Source of the DNA: Streptosporangiaceae bacterium | Lineage (GTDB): Bacteria; Actinomycetota; Actinomycetes; Streptosporangiales; Streptosporangiaceae | Length of the DNA: 10,709 nt | Assembly (NCBI GenBank): GCA_030045295.1 | Contig: JASIGD010000576.1 | Location: 1 to 10,709 of the forward strand | Direction: 5' to 3' | Part shown: one piece after another, positions 1 to 8,173 of the stretch | Layout: the number at the start of each line of letters is the position of its first letter | Position numbering within the stretch: the first letter of the stretch is position 1 | Notes under the pieces: generated by a model | The model's input: only the letters and a program-made list of their open reading frames with translations | Database searches by the model: none | What the model was told of the DNA's origin: nothing | Program-made: the position numbers and the translations under genes

Positions 1-1046
1 GCCCGCTGGCCGTGACCGCCGTGGAACGGGAAAGCGACTCGGTGATCTCGGTGTACCTGGCCGATCCGGACGGAGCCGCCCTGCCGGCCGCCTTGCCGGG
101 GCAGTTCCTGACCCTGCGGCTGAACGCCGTCCCCGGCGCGACACCGCTGCTGCGCAGCTACTCGCTGTCCGGATCACCGGACGCTGGTTCCTACCGCGTC
201 AGCGTCAAGCGCGAGCCGCACGGTGTGGGCAGCCAGTTCGTGCACGCGCGGGTCCACCCGGGTGATCAGCTCGAGGCGGCCGCACCGCGCGGCACCTTCG
301 TGCTGCGGCCGGGGGAGACGCCGGTGCTGCTGATCAGCGCGGGCGTCGGGGCAACCCCGGTCCTGGCCATGCTGCACGCCCTGGCTGCCAGTGGATCCGC
401 TCGCGACATCTGGTGGCTGCACGGCGCCCGCAGCCGGGCAGAGGAGCCGTTCGCCGCGGAGTCGCGTTCGCTGCTGGCCGGTCTGGCCCGCGGGCACCGG
501 CATGTCTGCTACAGCCGGCCAGGTCCTGGTGACGTCCAGGGGCGCGACTACCAGACGCCGGGGCGGCTGTCTGCGTCCGTGCTGGCCGCGCTGCAGCTCC
601 CGCGCGACGGCGACGCCTACATCTGCGGCCCGGCCGCGTTCATGGCCGAGATCTCTGCCGCCCTGGTGGACCTCGGCATCGACCCAGGACGCGTGCGGAC
701 CGAGATCTTCGGTACTGCGCCGTCGCAGACGCCCGGCATCGCGGCGGCCGCGGCCCGGCCTCCGCACCCGCCGGAGGGCGAGCCGGGTGACGGTCCGGAG
801 GTAGCGTTCGCGCGCAGCGGCCTGACCGTCCGCTGGGCCGGTCGCTACGCCAGCCTCCTGGAGCTGGCCGAAGCCTGCGACGTGCCGGTGCGCTGGTCGT
901 GCCGCACCGGCGTGTGCCAGACCTGCGACACGGACGTGATGTCAGGAACGGTCAGCTACGCCCCCGACCCGGTCGAGGATCCCGCCGAAGGCAGCGCGCT
1001 GATCTGCTGCTCCCAGCCACGCGGCGATCTCGTGCTCGACCTTTAG
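1..1046 (+). CDS. Flavin/2Fe-2S ferredoxin-reductase-type oxidoreductase, 3' part (5' end outside window)
   Basis: The frame is open to the left edge (first full codon at 3) and ends at TAG 1044-1046, so the gene is 5'-truncated by the window. Numbering from the GTG at 12, the visible domains in order are a flavin-binding barrel with RSYSLS at 48-53, a pyridine-nucleotide-binding domain with GVGATPVLAML at 111-121 and CGPAAFM at 205-211, a proline-rich linker at about 238-262, and a plant-type ferredoxin domain with cluster cysteines 297, 302, 305 and 332 (or the adjacent 333). Such proteins pass electrons from NAD(P)H through flavin to a C-terminal 2Fe-2S cluster in the cytoplasm. From memory, the sequence resembles actinobacterial proteins that also have an N-terminal MOSC domain, which would lie outside the window, so that part is inference. 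GTG 12 is probably internal, because sequence before it reads naturally into the barrel. The partner or substrate cannot be told. Confidence 0.88.
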   Translation, partial: PLAVTAVERESDSVISVYLADPDGAALPAALPGQFLTLRLNAVPGATPLLRSYSLSGSPDAGSYRVSVKREPHGVGSQFVHARVHPGDQLEAAAPRGTFVLRPGETPVLLISAGVGATPVLAMLHALAASGSARDIWWLHGARSRAEEPFAAESRSLLAGLARGHRHVCYSRPGPGDVQGRDYQTPGRLSASVLAALQLPRDGDAYICGPAAFMAEISAALVDLGIDPGRVRTEIFGTAPSQTPGIAAAAARPPHPPEGEPGDGPEVAFARSGLTVRWAGRYASLLELAEACDVPVRWSCRTGVCQTCDTDVMSGTVSYAPDPVEDPAEGSALICCSQPRGDLVLDL

Positions 1047-1063
1047 GCTGAGCGTCCGGAATC

Positions 1064-1092
1064 GTGCCCGCACCGTCCGACTGACAGGGCAC
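1064..1092 (+). terminator. Weak hairpin after the reductase gene
   Basis: GTGCCC (1064-1069) and GGGCAC (1087-1092) form a perfect 6-bp stem with a 17-nt loop, 18 nt past the reductase stop. There is no T-run. It could be a weak intrinsic terminator, but the loop is long and the stem may be chance in GC-rich DNA. Confidence 0.22.
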
Positions 1093-1159
1093 TACCTGCC
1101 ATGTGGTCAGCCACACGCGTCGGCGGGCCGAGACTGTAACGCCCGGGCTGCTGCGGGGA

Positions 1160-1188
1160 CTGCAGGTGCGCAAGCCCATCACCTGCAG
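1160..1188 (+). promoter_or_regulatory. 9-bp leader hairpin abutting the ribosome binding site of the propeller gene
   Basis: CTGCAGGTG (1160-1168) and CACCTGCAG (1180-1188) are perfect 9-nt inverted repeats separated by 11 nt. The last two bases of the right arm are the first two of the Shine-Dalgarno AGAGGAG (1187-1193), which lies 5 nt before the ATG at 1199. In mRNA the stem could limit ribosome access; in DNA it could be an operator. The repeat is seen directly; the function is inference. Further upstream, a shorter hairpin TGTGG/CCACA (1102-1115) and a GCCCGGGC palindrome (1141-1148) also lie in this 152-nt gap. No convincing -35/-10 pair was found. Confidence 0.45.
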
Positions 1189-1198
1189 AGGAGCAGAC

Positions 1199-2470
1199 AT
1201 GAGAATCCCGAATCGCCCCGGCGCTGCCGCCGGGAAGCCGATCGCCGTGCCGGGCCGCGCGGCGCTGGCCAGTGCGGCGGCCGGGGCGGCGCGCGTGGTC
1301 CGCTTTATCGCACGTACCAGGCCGGGCGCGGTGGTGCTCGCCGTCGCGACGGGCGCGGCCGTGGCCGTGGCCGTGCCTGCCTCGGCCTCGGCCTCGGCTG
1401 ATACGTCTCCGGTGGTCGGGCACGTGTACGTCGATGACAACACGGCCGGGGTGAATACGATCGGGGCGTTCGACCGGCATGCGGACGGTTCGCTGACCCC
1501 CGAGCCCGGATCCCCGTTCGTGGCCGGCGGCGCCGGGACCGGGGCCGGCCTCGCCTCCCAGGGCGCGTTGCAGGTCACGCCGAACGGCCGGTTCCTGCTC
1601 GCCGCCGACGCCGGCAGTAACCAGATCTCGGTGCTGCGGATCCACGGCGACGGCTCGCTCGGCCTGGTGCCGGGCGGCGTGGTGCATTCCGGCGGTGTCC
1701 TGCCGGTCAGCATCGCGGTTCACGGTGACCTGGTGTACGTAGCCAACTCCGGCAGCGGCGGCAGCAACTACACCGGCTTCCGGCTGGGCTGGGGCGGCCG
1801 CCTGGTCCCGATCCCCGGGTCGACCGTCGCGCTGGCCGCGGACGCCGCGCCCGGTGACGTGCTGTTCAACAGCACCGGCACCAAGCTCGTCGGCACCGAG
1901 GTGGGGACCTCCCTGATCGACAGCTTTACCGTGGGCTTCAACGGGCGGCTGACCGCCGCTCCCGGGTCGCCGTTCAAGGCCGAGGGACTAGGGCCGTTCG
2001 GCAGCGAGTTCCGGCCGACCGACCCGGACCAGCTGTTCGTGTCCAACGCCCACAACACCGCCACCGACAGCGGTACCGTCTCGGCGTTCACCGACTCCGC
2101 GGACGGCGCGCTGTCGCCGGTCGCGGGCTCCCCGTTCGCGGACGGCCAGATGGCCCCGTGCTGGGTGGAGATCAGCCATGACGGCCAGTTCCTGTTTACC
2201 GTGAACACCGCGTCCGGCACGATCTCCCGCTACCAGATCGCCCCGGACGGCGCGCTGACCCTACTGGGCAGCACGCTGGTCGCCGCCGCCGGCGGCGTCG
2301 GCGCGGTCGACGCCAGGCTCAGCCCCGACGGTCGGTTCCTGTACGTGGATGAAAGCAAAATCGCCGCCGTCGGCGCGTTCGCCGTCAGCGGCGGTGACCT
2401 GACCGAGCTGCCCAGCTCCCCGGTCGCGCTGCCAGCTGGCGCCACGGCCGCGGGCATCGTCGTCACCTAG
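1199..2470 (+). CDS. Secreted seven-bladed beta-propeller protein, lactonase / 6-phosphogluconolactonase-like
   Basis: This is a 423-residue protein. ATG 1199 is chosen over an in-frame GTG at 1103 because AGAGGAG lies 5 nt before it. Residues 1-42 are basic and alanine-rich, about 43-60 form a hydrophobic segment, and cleavage is likely after the ASASASA stretch ending at 67, so it is an exported protein with a long n-region; no twin-arginine motif is seen. The mature part has seven copies of a [D/N/G]-G-x-L-x-x-x-P-G-S-P-F-like motif starting at 96, 151, 199, 248, 302, 350 and 398. They are spaced 48-55 residues, which matches seven blades. Three sites resemble the sPDGrFLyv strand of the lactonase family (127-136, 326-335, 374-383). 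The family includes 6-phosphogluconolactonases and muconate-lactonizing-type folds, but many exported members have no known activity, so an enzymatic role is unproven. A strong hairpin after the stop suggests a single-gene transcript. Confidence 0.8.
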   Translation: MRIPNRPGAAAGKPIAVPGRAALASAAAGAARVVRFIARTRPGAVVLAVATGAAVAVAVPASASASADTSPVVGHVYVDDNTAGVNTIGAFDRHADGSLTPEPGSPFVAGGAGTGAGLASQGALQVTPNGRFLLAADAGSNQISVLRIHGDGSLGLVPGGVVHSGGVLPVSIAVHGDLVYVANSGSGGSNYTGFRLGWGGRLVPIPGSTVALAADAAPGDVLFNSTGTKLVGTEVGTSLIDSFTVGFNGRLTAAPGSPFKAEGLGPFGSEFRPTDPDQLFVSNAHNTATDSGTVSAFTDSADGALSPVAGSPFADGQMAPCWVEISHDGQFLFTVNTASGTISRYQIAPDGALTLLGSTLVAAAGGVGAVDARLSPDGRFLYVDESKIAAVGAFAVSGGDLTELPSSPVALPAGATAAGIVVT

Positions 2471-2481
2471 CCCTCGCGGAC

Positions 2482-2520
2482 GCCGGGACCGCCGGGCCAC
2501 CCCGGCCCGGCGGTCCCGGC
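2482..2520 (+). terminator. Strong intrinsic terminator hairpin of the propeller gene
   Basis: A perfect 17-bp stem (arms 2482-2498 and 2504-2520) with a 5-nt loop starts 11 nt after the TAG at 2470. It has no U-tract, which fits the hairpin-only terminators common in high-GC actinobacteria. The right arm is followed by a direct repeat of its GGCGGTCCC segment, so an alternative register of the stem is possible. Confidence 0.75.
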
Positions 2521-2667
2521 GGTCCCGGCAGCAGCGGGTCTGCCGCGTATCAGCGGTGTGGCTGCCTGCCCCGAGAGGTAGCGCAGGACCCGGCAAGCAC
2601 GTGCACTTTCACCTGCAGGACGGACCTCCCCTCGTCCCGGGCCCCGGGGATCATTTCTGCTCGATCC

Positions 2668-2697
2668 GTGCCACAGTTTGTGCCATACTTCTTGGCA
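2668..2697 (+). promoter_or_regulatory. Candidate promoter/operator of the HTH-methyltransferase unit with 12-nt-phased repeats
   Basis: TGCCA occurs at 2669-2673 and 2681-2685, and its inverse TGGCA at 2693-2697, so the three sites begin exactly 12 nt apart. The last one ends on the A of the ATG at 2697. Between them CATACT (2684-2689) resembles a -10 hexamer placed about 7 nt before the ATG. No Shine-Dalgarno is visible there, which would fit a leaderless transcript. The 226-nt gap 2471-2696 otherwise holds the terminator, palindromes GCACGTGC (2597-2604) and CCTGCAGG (2612-2619), and a GC-rich stretch at 2636-2650. Promoter and operator roles are inference. Confidence 0.35.
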
Positions 2698-2891
2698 TGG
2701 CGACGATCGAAGAACTGATGAACAACGCGGTGGATGCGCGGCGGGTAGCGCAGAACGCGATCGCGCTGGCGGTCCGGGAGGCCCGGGCCGCCGACTGGTC
2801 CTGGGACAAGATCTCAGCCGCCCTCGGCGGAACGCCGAACGGCGAGACGCTGCGGCGCAACTTCGGCGGCGAAAAGGACACCGCGCCGTGA
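2697..2891 (+). CDS. Small helix-turn-helix-like protein, 64 residues, function unknown
   Basis: ATG 2697 is preferred although the frame is open upstream to 2556, because the upstream residues are low-complexity and have no domain character. Residues 4-32 look like an amphipathic helix (IEELMNNAVDARRVAQNAIA...), followed by DWSWDKISAALGGTPNGETL at 33-52. The latter resembles the W-x-x-I-[AG]-x-A-L-G-V-[ST] pattern of actinobacterial helix-turn-helix segments, here with an extra Gly-Thr-Pro-Asn turn. A DNA-binding role is plausible but unproven; it could also be a small adaptor. No ribosome binding site precedes the start, suggesting leaderless translation. The stop TGA (2889-2891) overlaps the GTG of the methyltransferase by 4 nt, so the two genes are almost certainly cotranscribed and translationally coupled. 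Confidence 0.62.
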   Translation: MATIEELMNNAVDARRVAQNAIALAVREARAADWSWDKISAALGGTPNGETLRRNFGGEKDTAP

Positions 2892-3694
2892 GGGCCCGGG
2901 CAACGGACGCGGCCCCGCCAAAGGCAGCGCGCGAGGAACTGCTGCACGAGCACTTCGACACCCTCGCGGCCTTGTTCGACCCGGCCACGATCTACCGCAT
3001 CACGCATCTGGGGATCGCCCCGGGCTGGCAGTGCTGGGAGGTCGGCGCGGGCGGCGGGAGCGTCACGGGCTGGCTGGCCGAGCGGGTCGGCGGGACCGGC
3101 CGTGTGGTGGCGACCGACGTGGATGCCTGGGCGCTGGCGTCCAGCCGCGGGGTCAATGTCGAGGCGCTGCGGCACGACGTGGCCGCCGAGCAAGCACCGG
3201 GAAACGGGTTTGACCTGGTGCACGCGCGCCTGGTGCTGGAGCACGTGCACGATTACGCGGCCGGGCTCGCCGCGATGGCCGGCGCGCTGCGTCCGGGCGG
3301 CTGGCTGCTCGCCGAAAGCGCCGACCCGCTACTGCAGCCGCTGGCCTGTCCTGACGAGGCCGGGCCCGCGCAGGCGCTGGCCAACAAGGTGCGCCACGCG
3401 ACCTGGGCGATGGAGACGCACAGCGGCCAGAAGAGGTTCGGCCGGACGCTGCCCCGGCTGCTACGCGGCGCGGGGCTGTCGGATGTGCGGGCCGAGGTCC
3501 GCTTCCCGCTGGGCGGCCCGGCCACGATCCGCCTGCAACGCACGCTGATCGCGCGGCGCGGTGACCGGCTGGTGGACGCGGAGCTGCTCACCCAGGACGA
3601 AATCGGCCGGCACCTCGCCGACCTCGCCGCTGGCGGGCTGGACCTGGCCGCCTTCCCGGTGGTCTCCGCCTGGGGCCGCAAACCAGGCCGTTGA
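2888..3694 (+). CDS. Class I SAM-dependent methyltransferase
   Basis: This is a 268-residue protein read from GTG 2888. This start makes a GTGA overlap with the preceding stop and has AAAGGA (2873-2878) 9 nt upstream; earlier in-frame starts such as 2678 would read through the small gene in another frame. The Rossmann SAM-binding fold is clear: motif I EVGAGGGSVTGWLA at 51-64, acidic strand-2 end ATDVD at 75-79, FDLVHARLVLEHV at 108-120 (strand 4) and LRPGGWLLAE at 134-143 (strand 5). The N-terminal DPATIYRITHLGIAPGWQCW and this motif set match a widespread actinobacterial methyltransferase family with no assigned substrate. It is probably cytosolic and acts on a small molecule, but nothing in the sequence names the acceptor. 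The only operon partner is the small HTH-like gene upstream. Confidence 0.85.
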   Translation: MRARATDAAPPKAAREELLHEHFDTLAALFDPATIYRITHLGIAPGWQCWEVGAGGGSVTGWLAERVGGTGRVVATDVDAWALASSRGVNVEALRHDVAAEQAPGNGFDLVHARLVLEHVHDYAAGLAAMAGALRPGGWLLAESADPLLQPLACPDEAGPAQALANKVRHATWAMETHSGQKRFGRTLPRLLRGAGLSDVRAEVRFPLGGPATIRLQRTLIARRGDRLVDAELLTQDEIGRHLADLAAGGLDLAAFPVVSAWGRKPGR

Positions 3695-3728
3695 CGAACC
3701 GGGTCCGGTGGCGACCGCATCGAGCGCC

Positions 3729-3746
3729 CCGGGTGGCAGATCCCGG
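3729..3746. terminator. Possible weak bidirectional hairpin between convergent genes
   Basis: CCGGG (3729-3733) and CCCGG (3742-3746) form a 5-bp inverted repeat with an 8-nt loop in the 66-nt gap where the methyltransferase and clpB transcripts converge. The location favours a terminator, but the stem is short and lacks a U-tract on either strand. Confidence 0.2.
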
Positions 3747-3760
3747 CCCCCGCAGTCTGC

Positions 3761-6369
<2,609 letters not shown>

Positions 6370-6388
<19 letters not shown>

Positions 6389-6687
6389 AACGGCCCTCCT
6401 CGCCGGCGGGCGCTGCGCAGGGCTGCCTCGAGTTCCGCGATCCGGTCCAACAGGTCGGTGACCAGACCGAGGGCCGCGTAGTTGAGCGCGAACCCCGCGC
6501 GAAGGCGCTGTACCCGCCCCATGGCCGCCAGCTGGCTGGGCGGGAACCACAGCTCGCCGGAGGCGTCCCGGTCGGCCTCGAGAATGCCCAGGGCGACCAG
6601 CCTGCGGATCAGGTCCGGGTGCGTGCCCGTCGCCCGGGCGAACGCCTCGAGGTTGAGGCGTACCGGCCGGACCAGCGCGTAACCCAC
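6370..6687 (-). CDS. cbpM: CbpM-like MerR-type chaperone modulator
   Basis: This is a 105-residue protein from GTG 6687, which shares its first G with the dnaJ stop (TAGTG) and has AGGAGG 5 nt upstream. Residues 11-55 form a MerR-like winged helix-turn-helix ([20 protein letters not shown], then a wing ending in [10 protein letters not shown]). Residues 56-94 are a helical region with [19 protein letters not shown], typical of the CbpM family. In E. coli CbpM binds the J-domain of CbpA and blocks its stimulation of DnaK; the position directly after a cbpA-type gene supports the same role. The canonical actinobacterial operon has the MerR-type repressor HspR in this slot, so a transcriptional role is an alternative; the C-terminal region is more CbpM-like than HspR-like. 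The C-terminus is basic (RSARRR). The end of the gene contains the clpB ribosome binding site and start, so translation of the two is probably coupled. Confidence 0.82.
6395..6400 (-). promoter_or_regulatory. Shine-Dalgarno of clpB inside cbpM
   Basis: A perfect AGGAGG on the - strand lies 6 nt before the ATG at 6388 and fixes the clpB start within a frame open for another 744 nt upstream. It lies within the coding sequence of cbpM. Confidence 0.85.
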
Positions 6688-7631
6688 TATCGCCTCCTCG
6701 GGTCGAAGGTGGAGGCGGCGGCCAGCTGCTCGAAGAGCTGGCGCTCCGCGTCGGAGAGCTTATCCGGCACCACGATCCTGATCTCGGCGTACAGGTGGCC
6801 GGCCCGGCCCCTCGGATGAGGCAGGCCGCGGTGCCGGAGCCGGAGCCGCTTGCCGCTCGAGGTCCCCGCCGGCACCTTGACCTTCGTCTCGCCGCCCGGG
6901 GTCTCGACGGCCACCGACGTGCCCAGCGCGGCTTCCCACGGCGCGAGCGGGAGGTCGACGTAAAGATCGCGCCCGTCAACGCGGTACCTGGGATGCGGCG
7001 CGATCCGCACCACGAAGTACAGGTCGCCGTTGGGCGCGCCCTCGCTGCCCCGGCCGCCCTGCCCCGCCAGGCGGATGCGCTGCCCGTCGGCCACCCCGGC
7101 CGGGATCCTGACGTCGAATGACCGCCGGCCATCCGGGCCTTCCAGGGTGACCGACCGGTGGCCGCCCCGGTAGGCCTCCTCGACGGTCAGTTCGATCCCG
7201 GCCTCCTGGTCGGCGCCCGGGATCGGGCCCCAGCCCCGGCCCGCCCGGCCGCCGAACAGCCCGCCGAGGAGATCCTCGATGTCGATGCCGCCCAGGTCGC
7301 CGCCCAGGTCCGGGCCGAACCCGCCGGCCTGGGCGCCTTGGGCCTGCCCCGCTCCCGCGCCAGCGCGGCTGCGGCGCCAGGTCTCAGCATCCACGCCGTC
7401 CGGCACCTGCCGGAAGTCCGGGCCGAACGCGTCGTAACGGCGCCGGGTCTCCGGATCCGACAGCACGTCGTAAGCCTCGGAGATTTCCTTGAACCGGTCC
7501 TCGGCTCCGGGATCGGAGTTGACGTCGGGGTGGTAGGTGCGGGCCAGCTTGCGGTAGGCCCGCTGGATCTCGTCCTGGCTCGCGCTCCGCGGCACGTCCA
7601 GGACCTCGTAGAAGTCGCGACGTTCAGCCAT
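6687..7631 (-). CDS. cbpA: DnaJ/CbpA-type J-domain co-chaperone without zinc finger
   Basis: This is a 314-residue class B J-protein. The J-domain occupies 5-70 with the HPD motif at 34-36, which stimulates DnaK ATPase. A Gly-rich linker follows (about 90-138, with repeats around GGDLGG and LLGGLFGG), then two beta-barrel substrate-binding domains (about 143-220 and 221-290) containing [17 protein letters not shown] and [19 protein letters not shown]. The CxxCxGxG zinc repeats of DnaJ proper are absent and the protein has no cysteine at all. Length and layout match CbpA (about 306 residues in E. coli). Start ATG 7631 shares its A with the grpE stop (TGATG), and its stop shares a G with the cbpM start, so it sits in the middle of a translationally coupled chain. 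It delivers non-native clients to the DnaK encoded two genes upstream. Automated annotation might call it dnaJ; cbpA fits the domain layout and neighbour better. Confidence 0.92.
   Translation of the reverse strand: MAERRDFYEVLDVPRSASQDEIQRAYRKLARTYHPDVNSDPGAEDRFKEISEAYDVLSDPETRRRYDAFGPDFRQVPDGVDAETWRRSRAGAGAGQAQGAQAGGFGPDLGGDLGGIDIEDLLGGLFGGRAGRGWGPIPGADQEAGIELTVEEAYRGGHRSVTLEGPDGRRSFDVRIPAGVADGQRIRLAGQGGRGSEGAPNGDLYFVVRIAPHPRYRVDGRDLYVDLPLAPWEAALGTSVAVETPGGETKVKVPAGTSSGKRLRLRHRGLPHPRGRAGHLYAEIRIVVPDKLSDAERQLFEQLAAASTFDPRRR
6693..6698 (-). promoter_or_regulatory. Shine-Dalgarno of cbpM
   Basis: AGGAGG on the - strand ends 5 nt before the GTG at 6687 and supports that non-ATG start. It lies inside the last codons of the J-protein gene. 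Confidence 0.8.
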
Positions 7632-8173
7632 CAGTCCGCCTTAGCCACCACGACCTGCGCGGGGCGCAGCTGGTGGTCTCCCTCGCCGTAGCCAGGCAGC
7701 ACGACCTGCACGACCGAGCCGGCCGGCGCGCCGGGGTCGGCCCGGGATGCGATCGCCTCGTGACGGGCGGGATCGAACATCGCGCCGGCGTCGTCACGCC
7801 GCGGGTAGCCGAGGCTGCCCAGCACGCCCAGGGCTTGCTGCCGTACCGCCCGGATGCCCTCGATGATCGTGCGCGGATCGGCCGCGGCGTGCTCGAGCGC
7901 GCGGTCGAGGTTGTCGACGACCGGCAGCCACTGCCTGGCGACCTGGGCGCGCGCCTCGGCCTGCGCGCGCTGAACCTGTGCGGCACACCGCTTGCGCACG
8001 TTGTCCGCCTCGGCCAGCGCCCGCAGCTTCAGGTCCTGGGCCTCGGCGAGCCTGGCCTCCAGATCGGCGACGGTAGCCACGCCGCCCGCGCTCTCGGCTT
8101 CCGGGTCCCGTCCGGCCCGCGGCGGCTCGCCGCCGCCCGGCCGGGGCTCGGCGCCGCCGGGCATGTCACTCAT
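7631..8173 (-). CDS. grpE: GrpE nucleotide exchange factor
   Basis: This is a 180-residue protein. Residues 1-32 are a disordered Pro/Gly/Glu tail, 34-80 a long coiled coil (dimer stalk, including [14 protein letters not shown]), then [11 protein letters not shown] at 83-93 and the beta-wing with FDPARHEAI at 133-141 and RPAQVVVAK at 170-178. It opens the DnaK nucleotide cleft to release ADP, and its stalk is thought to act as a thermosensor. Start ATG 8173 overlaps the dnaK stop by 8 nt (ATGAGTGA); Met4 (8164) is an alternative. Neither has a good Shine-Dalgarno, so translation probably depends on coupling with dnaK. The penultimate strand reads [13 protein letters not shown], with Gln where a Lys is common (RPAKV), a minor variation. 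The order dnaK-grpE-dnaJ is that of canonical actinobacterial heat-shock operons. Confidence 0.94.
   Translation of the reverse strand: MSDMPGGAEPRPGGGEPPRAGRDPEAESAGGVATVADLEARLAEAQDLKLRALAEADNVRKRCAAQVQRAQAEARAQVARQWLPVVDNLDRALEHAAADPRTIIEGIRAVRQQALGVLGSLGYPRRDDAGAMFDPARHEAIASRADPGAPAGSVVQVVLPGYGEGDHQLRPAQVVVAKAD

Noticed and set aside
174..767. Open frame on the - strand inside the reductase gene
   Set aside because: It lies fully within a well-supported reductase coding region and translates to Arg-rich low-complexity sequence.
2597..2604. GCACGTGC 8-bp palindrome
   Set aside because: Short palindromes of this size are expected by chance in GC-rich DNA; no second copy or phasing with other sites was seen.
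2556..2696. Earlier start for the small HTH gene adding 47 residues
   Set aside because: The added residues are Pro/Gly/His-rich without domain character and would run through the likely promoter; the coherent helical protein begins at ATG 2697.
6389..7132. Upstream extension of the clpB frame by 248 codons
   Set aside because: It overlaps cbpA and cbpM in another frame and reads as low-complexity sequence; AGGAGG and a family-typical N-terminus fix the clpB start at 6388.
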